Positions 52,206 to 60,258 of a stretch of DNA of 64,000 bases are shown here, one piece after another. Position 1 is the first letter of the stretch; each line of letters starts with the position of its first letter. The position numbers and the translations under genes are program-made. The DNA is taken from contig NZ_JAVHUW010000060.1 in assembly GCF_030954495.1 (NCBI RefSeq), positions 88,909 through 152,908 of the forward strand, written 5' to 3'. The stretch is from Candidatus Desulfosporosinus nitrosoreducens (GTDB lineage Bacteria > Bacillota > Desulfitobacteriia > Desulfitobacteriales > Desulfitobacteriaceae). Below the pieces are notes generated by a model. It saw nothing but the letters and a program-made list of their open reading frames with translations, did not search any database and had not been told where the DNA came from.

Positions 52206-52988
52206 CTAAAATTTTTGCTGATGATCAAAACAATAAATACGACCTTTAAAACGCCCATTATTTTCTAGGCAAAAATTAGCCACATTCTCAGTCACCCCCT
52301 TACCACAATTTGCACAAAAATACCTACTATTCCGATATTGTTCATTTTTATTCCTAATCATTTCAATATGCTTTTGACGAACAGAAACATCACGAATATT
52401 TACACTATCAATTATTTGACAAATCCTCTCCATATCAACACTATTCAAAACCCTATCTTTACTCTTTCTAAGAATTACATGCTCAATATCCGTATCCCAA
52501 ATAACATCAGCAGACACAACCTTTAAATCACAACGCCTACTAAAAGTAACTATTGAAAAATACGGTATTTTAGAAAAACCCTTTAGAAGACGTTTAAGCG
52601 CCAATATATGGACAAAATTCTGCTTAATAGGACTATAAAAAGATTTTGAATTACCACCAAAATTCTGATACCAATATTTTGACCTTTCATCCCCAATAAT
52701 TACACCCATATAATTTTTAACCTCAATTACAAAAATACCAAACGAAGATACAACTACATGATCAATTTGCGCAAATCGCTCATGATTACGAATAAAAACA
52801 TCATTAAACACCCTATAATCACCCGAAAGCCTACCCAAAGATAAATCTATTTTATACTCCCCTAATTCACCTTTTCTAGAAGACTTATCATAAGACTTTC
52901 CAACAGACCCATGACTACCAGACCCTTTATTAGACAACTCTCCCCCAAAAAATGCTACCAATAATCTCTCTATAAAATCAAAAACCAT
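52206..52988 (-). CDS. NERD-domain nuclease-like protein with C-terminal zinc finger
   Basis: 260 residues from ATG 52988 (AGAGGAG). After a short N-terminal helix, the NERD domain begins at KGELGEYKIDLSLG and holds the restriction-endonuclease-like core IDHVVVSSFGIFVIEVKNY (D...E-x-K) near residues 75-95. The C-terminal 50 residues carry cysteines and histidine that can bind zinc (YFCANCGKG, FCLEN, IYCFDH). NERD proteins are nuclease-like and occur in plasmid and defence contexts. Here the gene lies alone, opposite to its neighbours and between the repressor block and the integrase, as cargo genes often do. Confidence 0.75.
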   Translation of the reverse strand: MVFDFIERLLVAFFGGELSNKGSGSHGSVGKSYDKSSRKGELGEYKIDLSLGRLSGDYRVFNDVFIRNHERFAQIDHVVVSSFGIFVIEVKNYMGVIIGDERSKYWYQNFGGNSKSFYSPIKQNFVHILALKRLLKGFSKIPYFSIVTFSRRCDLKVVSADVIWDTDIEHVILRKSKDRVLNSVDMERICQIIDSVNIRDVSVRQKHIEMIRNKNEQYRNSRYFCANCGKGVTENVANFCLENNGRFKGRIYCFDHQQKF

Positions 52989-53101
52989 AACCTCACTCCT
53001 CTGACAACAAATTATCAAATACATTATACACAAAGCCTTTAATCAATAATAGAAATTCCCATACAACAACACACATTAAAAATATTAAGGAGTTGAAACA
53101 G

Positions 53102-54454
53102 ATGGCCCACGCAGAATATAAAGGCATCGGAGCGAAAGGCCAAGCTAAATTCAGACTTTACTATGATGGTCCAAAAAACCCCGATAATAGCCGAAACCAA
53201 AAAAAGGAATCCTATGCCATCGACCCAATACCCGAAAAGGCCGGAGCTATCGCTAAAGCCGCGAAGAATAGAAAAAAAGACATCGCGACAAAAACCGAAA
53301 AAATCCTCCTGGAACGATTCGAAAAAAAAGCTGCCGAATTAGCCGATACAGAAGCTAAAAAAAGAGAAGACAAAATTAATGAACCAAACTATGTTGAACC
53401 AATCGAAGTCAACAAAGAACCGTTCACTAACCACTCAGCACGATGGCTTAAATACAAAGCTGGCACTGCTCGAAAAGGTAAACGACAGCCCAAGACGCTA
53501 TGGAGATACAAACAAATACTCGAAAGGATAGATGAATTTTTTAAAAATGACTGGGTAGAAAACATAGATATAGATCGCGTAGAAGAATTTTACACCTGGT
53601 TATCCGTACAAAAGAAGAAGAAAGGAAACAAACAGAAAACCGAATCAAAAGAAACTCTGAGCAACCAAACACAATGGCATTATCATAGATGCCTTTACTA
53701 TATTCTAGAATATGGCGTTGCCCGTGGAAAACTAACATCAAATCCATGTCAACATGTTAGACCACTTGAAGCACCCAACGACCTAGACGAAAAAAAGCCG
53801 GACTCTTATACAGCTGAAGATGCCGCAAGAATACGCGAACTGATGGAACAAGAACCCCTTAAACGAAGAGTCTTTACCCAAATAGCCCTAGAGGTTGGCG
53901 CAAGGCCAGAGGAAGTCCATGGACTCAAATGGCCAGATATAGATTTTAAAAAACGACTCATAGACTTTAATAAGGTTTGGCAATACGTCCCTGGAGAAGG
54001 ATCTTTTGAAAAACAACATTTAAAAAATAAACACAGCAGACGAAAGGTAAGGGTATCAGCCAGCACCATCTTCCTACTACATCAACTAAAAAGAGAACAA
54101 GAAAGCGATAAAGATAAAGCAGGCGATAAATGGATAGATAGTAAAGCTTTGTTTACCGATTGGAAAGGAAAGCAACTTGCGGCAACCTGGGCCGGTGACT
54201 GGTGGAGCAAATGGATAAAAACGACGGACTTACCCATAAAAACTCTATATTGCTTACGGCACACCTGTATCAGCTTACTTATCGCCGCAGGAGCAAACCC
54301 GCTTGAAATCGCACGAATGGTAGGCCATGTTAATGCAGAAATGATATGGAGAAGGTACGGACACGCTATTGAAAAAGAGCATTTCGCCGGTGCCGAAATC
54401 ATAGAATCCCTCATAAAGAAGAAAGAAAAGAGATCAGAGGCTATCCCTGGCTAA
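53102..54454 (+). CDS. int: tyrosine-family site-specific integrase
   Basis: 450 residues from ATG 53102, 9 bases after AAGGAG. A basic N-terminal arm-binding domain is followed by a core-binding domain (TLWRYKQILERIDEFFKNDW) and the catalytic domain with the full residue set: Arg in GARPEEVHGLKW, Lys in NKHSRRKVRVS, His-x2-Arg in CLRHTCISLL, His in VGHVN and the nucleophile Tyr in RRYGHA. It stands 146 bp from attR and integrates the element into tRNA-Trp. Confidence 0.93.
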   Translation: MAHAEYKGIGAKGQAKFRLYYDGPKNPDNSRNQKKESYAIDPIPEKAGAIAKAAKNRKKDIATKTEKILLERFEKKAAELADTEAKKREDKINEPNYVEPIEVNKEPFTNHSARWLKYKAGTARKGKRQPKTLWRYKQILERIDEFFKNDWVENIDIDRVEEFYTWLSVQKKKKGNKQKTESKETLSNQTQWHYHRCLYYILEYGVARGKLTSNPCQHVRPLEAPNDLDEKKPDSYTAEDAARIRELMEQEPLKRRVFTQIALEVGARPEEVHGLKWPDIDFKKRLIDFNKVWQYVPGEGSFEKQHLKNKHSRRKVRVSASTIFLLHQLKREQESDKDKAGDKWIDSKALFTDWKGKQLAATWAGDWWSKWIKTTDLPIKTLYCLRHTCISLLIAAGANPLEIARMVGHVNAEMIWRRYGHAIEKEHFAGAEIIESLIKKKEKRSEAIPG

Positions 54455-54464
54455 AAAGCTAAAG

Positions 54465-54495
54465 GTGGAACAAAAGTGGAACATGCGATTTAAAA
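54465..54495 (+). repeat. 31-bp direct repeat near attR (probable integrase arm site)
   Basis: Identical to 40514-40544 and in the same orientation. It starts 10 bases after the integrase stop. Tandem GTGGAAC units point to a protein-binding site. Confidence 0.65.
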
Positions 54496-54599
54496 ACAGT
54501 CCCAAACAAACTTTTTCATACTTAGTACTTAAATTTAAAAACCCAGTCACACCAAGCATTAAAAGAGATAACCCAAGTCAAAAAAAGACTAATGAATTA

Positions 54600-54644
54600 T
54601 CTCCAAAACCGTCAGTGCGAGTTCGACTCTTGCATCCCCTGCCA
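54600..54644 (+). repeat. attR, displaced 3' half of tRNA-Trp
   Basis: 45 bases identical to 40416-40460, but without the 5' half of the tRNA, so it is not a functional gene. Confidence 0.93.
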
Positions 54645-54657
54645 AGTAAAAAGTGAG

Positions 54658-54684
54658 ACACCGCAAGGATTTGCGGTGTTTTTG
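54658..54684 (+). terminator. original tRNA-Trp terminator, stranded beyond attR
   Basis: ACACCGCAA (54658-54666), GGAT, TTGCGGTGT (54671-54679), then a T-run. It sits at the distance expected from the tRNA end before integration. Confidence 0.8.
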
Positions 54685-54714
54685 TTTTATGCATTGGCTG
54701 TATAATTTGGCTTT

Positions 54715-54737
54715 TGGGGACTATTTGGGGACTAAAG
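54715..54737. repeat. tandem TTTGGGGACTA repeat, likely relic of another integrase's arm site
   Basis: TGGGGACTAT and TGGGGACTAA lie head to tail, 70 bp beyond attR. This resembles the GTGGAAC arm repeats of the neighbouring element in place and design, but with a different sequence. The rest of 54738-54959 holds no recognisable gene. Confidence 0.4.
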
Positions 54738-54959
54738 ATACATGAAGCTACAATAAAATACGTTATGTTTCGCAAAAGATAGCCCCTGACACACCCTTAT
54801 TTTCCAGCTTGATCCTTTCGTATGACATCCAATAGCTGCGCTGCACGAGCCCTTTTTCTATTAGAATTGAATTTGGTCCTTCTCTGATGTCAATACTTTA
54901 AATATCCTTTTAGGATTAAAATATATTGACCCCACTATAAAAGGGAGGACTACTATACA

Positions 54960-55360
54960 ATGAAAAGCGAAATTTCTCCAGATCTTATAACTATATAAAT
55001 TGATAAATAAAGATATAATTTACTCCAAGATCATGGAAGAATTAAAAACAGCCCAAGAACTTTTAAATGAAGTCAAAATTTTATCTAACGGACTCCGAGA
55101 GACAATCGATAGTTTACAAAACAGATGCAATGATAAAACACTTAGATATGAAGATCTTCCAGATTATCTAACTATTGAAGAATTAAAAGGATGGCTACCA
55201 CTTGGGACTAATAAGCTCTATGCGCTTGCCAATAAGCCTGGATTTCCAACTATATAGAATGGGAAGTAAGATGCTTTTTTCCAAAGCCCTAGTAAGGGAG
55301 TATATGGAAAATATAAACAAGGACAATAAGGAAATGGCCCCACGAATCCATATGAAGTAA
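54960..55360 (+). pseudogene. frameshifted excisionase-like regulator
   Basis: ATG 54960 behind GGGAGG opens MKSEISPDLITI and stops. The next frame (55000-55257) reads INKDIIYSKIMEELKTAQ and later the helix-turn-helix LTIEELKGWLPLGTNKLYAL, then stops after GFPTI. The following frame continues RMGSKMLFSKALVREYM to a stop at 55360. Joined, this is a normal excisionase-type winged helix (GFPTI-RMGSKMLFSK). Two one-base shifts break it. It heads the degenerate region to the right. Confidence 0.7.
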
Positions 55361-55408
55361 AAGAACTGAGAAACCGTCGAAAGCAGCAATCAATCATTTA
55401 GGTTTATA

Positions 55409-55438
55409 GGGTATCCTCTAATTGAGGATACCTTTTTT
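55409..55438 (+). terminator. terminator after the excisionase relic
   Basis: GGTATCCTC (55410-55418), TAATT-type loop, GAGGATACC (55424-55432), then TTTTTT. Confidence 0.85.
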
Positions 55439-55622
55439 ATGCTTAATAGTTTTCACTCAGAAGTTACTTTATCCCCTCCCGGGCTTATTGCCAGGGTTAA
55501 TTCTATTTATTTACATATTTGTCGCAGAGCCAATAAGAATGTCGGAAAGAAGGAAATATTCATAAAGCGTTGAAAGTCTTGACAAAGGATTTTATAGATA
55601 AAAATTTAGGGAGGAAATTAAA

Positions 55623-56153
55623 ATGAGTAAAATTCCAGGTTTCAGATCGGGTAAGACATGGAAGAAAGTTGTTGCTTCAATTGTATATCTATGCGTTATA
55701 TTGACTATTTGGGGCATGGTTAAAAACGGGAAAAATAATAATACTCCTTCAACACCTACAACCGCGCCAGTTAATCAATCAAATACGGCTCAGAGTTCGT
55801 CAACGTCCCCCACTTCAGCACCAGAACAAGCCAAACCAGCTCCGATGGTTATAACAGCAGATAAACTTATGGAAGACTTAAAAAGTAACGCATTAAACGC
55901 CAGCAATAATTATAAAGGAAAGTATGTTGAGGTAACTGGTAAATTATCCAATATTGACAGTAACGGTGAGTATTTTGATATTACTCCTATGAATGATGAA
56001 TTTGCTATTATAGGTGTGCAGTGTTACATTACGGAAGAACAAAAAGCGACGGTGGCAAAATTTACGAAAGACCAAAAAGTGACTGTGATTGGAACTATAT
56101 CTGATGTTGGAGAAATCTTAGGGTATAGTTTAAAGGTTGAAAGCATTAAGTAA
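55623..56153 (+). CDS. membrane-anchored OB-fold (tRNA_anti-like) protein
   Basis: 176 residues, ATG 55623 behind GGGAGG. One N-terminal membrane helix (residues 14-33) is followed by a Ser/Thr/Pro-rich linker to residue 75 and a C-terminal domain with VITADKLMEDLKSNALNAS, YKGKYVEVTGKLSNID and KVTVIGTISDVGEILGYSLK, which matches the tRNA_anti-like OB-fold family. It would face the outside of the cell. The function of these proteins is not known. Confidence 0.75.
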   Translation: MSKIPGFRSGKTWKKVVASIVYLCVILTIWGMVKNGKNNNTPSTPTTAPVNQSNTAQSSSTSPTSAPEQAKPAPMVITADKLMEDLKSNALNASNNYKGKYVEVTGKLSNIDSNGEYFDITPMNDEFAIIGVQCYITEEQKATVAKFTKDQKVTVIGTISDVGEILGYSLKVESIK

Positions 56154-56203
56154 ACCCTACAAACGCAAAAAGCCCGGTTTTTGTTTACTCTATGACGCAC
56201 TAT

Positions 56204-56593
56204 TTACCGTTTACGAATCATAGCTGTGATTTCATCTTGCGTATACGGCGTGGCGGTCCCAACTAATTGCGCTAATTCATCTTTGGCTTTTTTGTACTCA
56301 CTCTCGATTAGACCCTCCCACTCAGAGTCCGTCATTTTAATTCCAGCTTTAGCAGCCAGCTCTTTGGCCTTACCAAGTGCAGCGTTGTATTTACCCAAAT
56401 CGGCGGTAATGCCATGCTTCTTGGCAGCTTGTACCGCGAAGTTTACGGCATCCTGAGCAATACTTGAGGCCGTAGCAAGCTGTTTAGCTGTAAAGTGCTT
56501 CCGGAGATAGACTCCGGTCAGCGCAATGAGAGCGCTCATAAGTGCCATTGCAATGTCTGAAAGACCGCTAGAAATTATTTGTTGTACATCCAT
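56204..56593 (-). CDS. phage holin, LLH family
   Basis: 129 residues from ATG 56593 (AGGAGG). One N-terminal membrane helix (IAMALMSALIALTGVYL) is followed by a charged helical domain with AQDAVNFAVQAAKKHG, typical of LLH holins, and GIKMTDSEWEGLIESEYKKA. Holins make lesions that release endolysin. It is the last gene of a minus-strand lysis block that also holds another holin and a broken lysin. A 340-bp gap upstream (56594-56934) has no gene. Confidence 0.75.
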   Translation of the reverse strand: MDVQQIISSGLSDIAMALMSALIALTGVYLRKHFTAKQLATASSIAQDAVNFAVQAAKKHGITADLGKYNAALGKAKELAAKAGIKMTDSEWEGLIESEYKKAKDELAQLVGTATPYTQDEITAMIRKR

Positions 56594-56934
56594 AACATAA
56601 AACCTCCTGTAAAATAATAATGAGCGTCTAACCCCTTCCGTCAACGCTGTGCTTCTGTTCCCCTTGACCATATCGTTGAGACTAACGAAATGGTATTTCG
56701 GAATAGAAAGAGCAACTTGCGTTATTTGCAAATTGCTCTTATTTAATCCTTGCTCTGCCGGGAGCGAGGAAAGGTTGCTTCACTTGATTAAATAACTCGA
56801 ATATATTTGATTGACATCATACCGGAATCAACTAAATTCACACTTTTAAGCAAATTTGTCAACCAAATTGGCAAGCGCTTGCGAATTTAACCGCCTAAAA
56901 AAGTCTCATGATTTTGATCATATAATTCTTGAGC

Positions 56935-57212
56935 TCAATTAAATATCAAGTGAAATGTCTCTTTCCATTCCTCGCCATGTTCATCATTCGGCTTGGCTAC
57001 ATGGGCTAGTTCATGGACAAGAATTTCAGGCATAGCACTAATCGGAATATTCATGGAGATATCAACTAAAGGGGTACTCTCATCCTCAGGAATCGTTGTG
57101 CATCCTGCTCCTTCTATATCTGAGGCTATCTGAATATTAGCTTCCAATCCTGGAAACAGTTCCTCAAAAGCTTTAATAACAAATGGGATTGGATCATTAA
57201 TAATTTTAACAT
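56935..57212 (-). pseudogene. metallopeptidase-like domain protein, frameshifted at its start
   Basis: The readable part ends with EILVHELAHVAKPNDEHGEEWKETF, an HExxH zinc motif with a third His ten residues on, as in SprT-like proteins. In its own frame there is no start codon. ATG 57212 behind GGGAG reads MLK in another frame, and one extra A in the AAAA run after it would give MLKIINDPIPFVIKAFEEL, the natural beginning. So a single-base loss hides the start. In the present sequence the frame is instead joined to the upstream lysin. Confidence 0.55.
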
Positions 57213-57223
57213 GTAAACTCTCC

Positions 57224-58049
57224 CTATCCCAAATACTTCGCGACCGCCGCAGCTGTATCGTACTTCGTATTTCCTGATAACAGCACTTCATTGGGATGAT
57301 TGGTCGTTGCCCCCCCACAACAATTAATTTCTCGGCACTCATGGCATCCTTAGGTACGGAATGATCGTCCGGCCGGATGAATAAGGCGCAATTCCCGTTT
57401 TTGACGGAAACGTCTGTACCCGCCCAATAATCTTCTTTGGTGTAAAGCAAAACTGCAACTTCTAACACATCGACACTCCCCTTCCATAATCCAGCGTCTT
57501 CATTGACATAATCCCGATCCACCGCGATCCCGGCCAAGCTGGTATCATTTTGATACTGATAAATATGGTTTGGTGCTGTTTGGCCTCCTGACCAGGCATA
57601 AGTTTGAAAGTATCTGTCGGGTGGGTAATCTGCCTTTTGCAGGGCCAGCATGACGGCATAGGAGCCATACGCCCCCACAAGGTATTTGCCGGTCAATACG
57701 GTATGGATGCCCCGGAAATACTCTTGAATAGCCGTCATGTCCCCCGGCTGCGCGTCACAATCGACTGTAAAGTAAATGCATACACCTTTAGGAGCACCGA
57801 GCGCCTGGGCTTCAGCAAGAGCGTATTGCGCATCAGATACTCCTCTTAGATAGTTAAAATAACTTGCCTTCGTTGGCGACAGCTCTAAAATGAGCCATAG
57901 CAGCAGCCCCGCATCATGGATAGCTTTGACCTCGGCAACGGTTAGGCCATAGTTGCCGCCCAGGTACCTGCCAACTGCCTTTACCCCGGCGCTTTTAGGG
58001 CCTGTATGCTTGCCGGGGTTAACCTGGTTGCGCAATCAATACCATTCAT
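57224..58049 (-). pseudogene. DUF1906 glycosidase-like lysin with cell-wall-binding repeat, two frameshifts
   Basis: ATG 58049 behind AAGGAGAAGG starts MNGIDCATRLTPASIQALKA, the usual DUF1906 beginning, then hits TAA. The next frame continues GVKAVGRYLGGNYGLT through VCIYFTVDCDAQPGD and AWSGGQTAPNHIYQYQND (glycoside-hydrolase-like barrel), then a CwBR2-type repeat (LFIRPDDHSVPKDAMSAEKL). After a run of seven C at 57310-57316 the frame shifts again; with one more C it would read ATTNHPNEVLLSGNTKYDTA and stop at 57224. It overlaps the holin stop by ATGA. Probable endolysin, now broken. Confidence 0.65.
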
Positions 58050-58453
58050 TTTCCTTCTCCTTTCTCTTGGAGTTGTGTCAGTAAATTAGTTATCCCTGGA
58101 GGCAATGGCACACCAAGGATTCCTAGGTTTTCGGTCACAGATATACCTTCTCTTGAAACATAAAAATAAATAGTGAGAGTCCTAAAAATAGGCTGTAGAT
58201 TACCAACCATCTTATCAAGCAAAACAGCTACAGCTAGCACGACAAGAATGATTCCTTTCCTGATTCCACCCCAAAACATCACTTCACTATCTACCCTGTG
58301 GTTTTTCATTGCGCCCAAGAACCCGGTTGCATAATCAATAACCATTAAGACTATTAACACATTCAGCGCAGCATCCCACCCTCCCAGCCATGCGCTTGCA
58401 ATTGTCCCTAGTGCGGCAATGGCTGCACTAAAACTAATTTCTTTGATATTCAT
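58046..58453 (-). CDS. phage holin (toxin secretion/phage lysis holin family)
   Basis: 135 residues from ATG 58453. Hydrophobic helices lie near 7-40 and 67-90 (SAAIAALGTIASAWLGGWD, LIVLMVIDYATGF), with the family's IDYATGFLGAMKN and GGIRKGIILVVLAVAVLLD motifs. It overlaps the lysin start by four bases, the usual holin-lysin arrangement. Confidence 0.85.
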   Translation of the reverse strand: MNIKEISFSAAIAALGTIASAWLGGWDAALNVLIVLMVIDYATGFLGAMKNHRVDSEVMFWGGIRKGIILVVLAVAVLLDKMVGNLQPIFRTLTIYFYVSREGISVTENLGILGVPLPPGITNLLTQLQEKGEGK

Positions 58454-58487
58454 CACGCTTTCACATCCTTCCTTTTTGCGCATAATA

Positions 58488-58512
58488 AAAACGCCCCGAG
58501 AGGCGTTTTTGA
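58488..58512. terminator. terminator upstream of the holin gene
   Basis: AAAACGCC (58488-58495), 6-nt loop, GGCGTTTT (58502-58509), flanked by A and T runs. It separates the holin from the secreted protein gene. Confidence 0.8.
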
Positions 58513-58535
58513 TCATATACCATTACTCACAATGA

Positions 58536-58868
58536 CTACCTTATGTTAAGGAAAAAATTTAATTGGGATTCAATCATACTCTGCACTTCACTTATGCTGG
58601 CCTCCGGATGTTTCACAAAGATATCATTCGCTTGTGCAATATCGTAGCCCTTACCATTTACTTCGTAACAATAATTGCTCATATGCTCTAACATATCAAG
58701 GTAAATGTCAGGCTTTAATAGTAATTGTGTAACGGTTCCGATATCTGTTGATCCTTTCCAGATATCACCCGTTGAAGCTAATGCAGGTGTTGGTACGGCA
58801 ACAAACAAAGTTCCAATTATAATTGTCGTAAGTAATATCTTTGATTTGGTGAATAGTAGTTTTTTCAT
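58536..58868 (-). CDS. secreted hypothetical protein
   Basis: 110 residues from ATG 58868 (AGGAGGG). A signal peptide is clear (KKLLFTKSKILLTTIIIG to TPALA, residues 2-32). The mature part is short and polar (DIWKGSTDIGTVTQLLLKPD, NYCYEVNGKGYD). No family is recognised. Confidence 0.65.
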   Translation of the reverse strand: MKKLLFTKSKILLTTIIIGTLFVAVPTPALASTGDIWKGSTDIGTVTQLLLKPDIYLDMLEHMSNYCYEVNGKGYDIAQANDIFVKHPEASISEVQSMIESQLNFFLNIR

Positions 58869-59053
58869 AACGTCCCTCCTAGGCTCCTTCAAAGTTAACT
58901 ATAACACCAAATTCATGCAATAGTTGTCGAACATTAACATCTTGCCTTAAAGAAAATATCCTATATAATCAATAGCCCCTGCTTAGCTAAGAGCGTTTAT
59001 TGCGCATAATACGTCTTATACGTAATAAAGATATTCAATAAGATTACTTAGGA

Positions 59054-59269
59054 TTAAAGCTTAACCATATTTACGGAAACTATTTTACAACTATTTAAAC
59101 CAATTATTTTTCTATTGTAGGCTGGGTAACATGGATTTAAGCTTATAGTTATACTTTCTCCATTTTCAAAATCAAATACAAATATGCTCTTTTTATCTGA
59201 GTCTTCTATAGCTTGCAATATTTCCGATGTTATATCGCGATGTTCCCATGCACTAACCTTTTTAGGCAA
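59054..59269 (-). CDS. small hypothetical protein
   Basis: 71 residues from TTG 59269. It begins MPKKVSAWEHRDITSEIL and has two beta segments (SIFVFDFENGESITISL, KIVSVNMVKL). It starts at the very end of the DUF1643 gene and is probably coupled to it. No domain is recognised. Confidence 0.5.
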   Translation of the reverse strand: MPKKVSAWEHRDITSEILQAIEDSDKKSIFVFDFENGESITISLNPCYPAYNRKIIGLNSCKIVSVNMVKL

Positions 59270-59270
59270 T

Positions 59271-59671
59271 TCACCCCAACCTAAAACAATATTCAGCTTC
59301 CTTAATATTTTTCTTAATTACCTTCATATTCTTTTTAATCAACTTTTGATACTCATTCTTTGAATTTTTCTTAACTTCATTAATAACTTTTTGAAGACGC
59401 TCAGGTTTAGTCTCATAAAAGGGATATAAATTAACGATTACAACTGTTTTCACATTTTGAATGACATTGTTTGAAGTTGAAGATTGCACATGGGTAAATT
59501 CTAAGATTTTTTTTACTGTCTCATCGCATTGCTTCCTATCTGCTTTGCTAGGATTCATTAAAATATAAAGTATTGTATTAGTGGCATTCTTATTAATACT
59601 TACTTTTAATCGATAGCGAGCAAAGATATTATTGATAATCCGTATTTTCTTTGCATCTTGTACTTTAGCAT
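59271..59671 (-). pseudogene. DUF1643-family protein, frameshifted near the start
   Basis: The readable frame contains the family hallmark ILYILMNPSKADRKQCDETV and VVIVNLYPFYETKPERL. It is open to about 59662 without a start codon. ATG 59671, overlapping the previous gene's stop, reads MLKYKM in another frame; one added base would join it to KKIRIINNIFARYRLKVSI. DUF1643 proteins are common on mobile elements; their function is unknown. Translation of the 95-residue part from the internal ATG 59558 is possible. Confidence 0.6.
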
Positions 59672-59991
59672 ATGATGACTAATCTTTCAGTAACCTTTGC
59701 TTTAAACTTAGGATCTTCCATTTCGTTTTTAAACTTATTAAATTCCTCAGTAGCAATTGTTTTCATTCGATAGTCATTTATAAAGGCGATAATCTTTTTT
59801 GCTAGGTGTCTATCACGAATATTTAGCCCTGCCTTACATACGGCCGCAAGTGTTCTGATTACAGGGATATCACTAAAAATACCGTCCGGCATTAGTTCAT
59901 TTAAACCAAACTCACTAAGATCAACAACAGCATTCTGATTATTTTTAATTAATTCTAATGAAAAATTTTCGTTTAAATCCTTAAACTCCAT
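59665..59991 (-). CDS. conserved-type hypothetical protein of mobile elements
   Basis: 108 residues from ATG 59991 (AAGGGGGTGG). A pattern familiar from small accessory proteins is visible: IPVIRTLAAVCKAGLNIRDR then LAKKIIAFINDY. The first part may be an amphipathic or re-entrant helix. No function is known to me. It overlaps the DUF1643 gene start, so they form an operon. The 267-bp gap upstream (59992-60258) has a structured GC-rich patch near 60045-60105 but no gene. Confidence 0.55.
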   Translation of the reverse strand: MEFKDLNENFSLELIKNNQNAVVDLSEFGLNELMPDGIFSDIPVIRTLAAVCKAGLNIRDRHLAKKIIAFINDYRMKTIATEEFNKFKNEMEDPKFKAKVTERLVIIC

Positions 59992-60258
59992 TTGTCCACC
60001 CCCTTGTATAAATTCTATCCAACACAAATAATTCCTCCTGCCATTCACCGGCGAAAGGATTCGTCTATTCAGTGTCAGCCGGCACCGACGCTTTTATTAT
60101 GTAGATTGTTGAATTCGTGCTTGTAAATATGGCAAAGTCTAATCGTCCGACTCATAGACATTATTTTAATCGACATCTTTCTCCATAATATCCCGTACTA
60201 TAGAAGTATAATCGTACTTAGGATGATTTGTGAAAGGATATGGAAGGAGTGATTTAGA

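Larger units (their letters stand above)
40416..54644. mobile_element. integrated filamentous-phage-like (inovirus-type) prophage in tRNA-Trp
   Basis: The element is bounded by 45-bp direct repeats, and a tyrosine integrase gene ends 146 bp from the right one. Its minus-strand block encodes, in transcription order, a Rep_trans initiator, a small ssDNA-binding-like protein, at least six tiny membrane proteins, Gly-rich and FN3 secreted proteins, further membrane proteins and a Zot/pI-like ATPase. No terminase, portal, tail or lysis genes occur. That set and order is characteristic of Inoviridae. The base composition is AT-richer than the flanks. The alternative is a rolling-circle plasmid-derived element, but the coat/adhesin/Zot set argues against it. 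Confidence 0.82.

Noticed and set aside
54600..54644. Possible second tRNA gene
   Set aside because: Only the 3' half of tRNA-Trp is present; there is no acceptor 5' strand or D-arm. It is attR.
56935..58035. A natural lysin-metallopeptidase fusion protein of 366 residues
   Set aside because: The fusion frame starts with residues unlike DUF1906 proteins, loses the natural end of the wall-binding repeat, and enters the peptidase without its start. Separate, frameshifted genes explain all three points.
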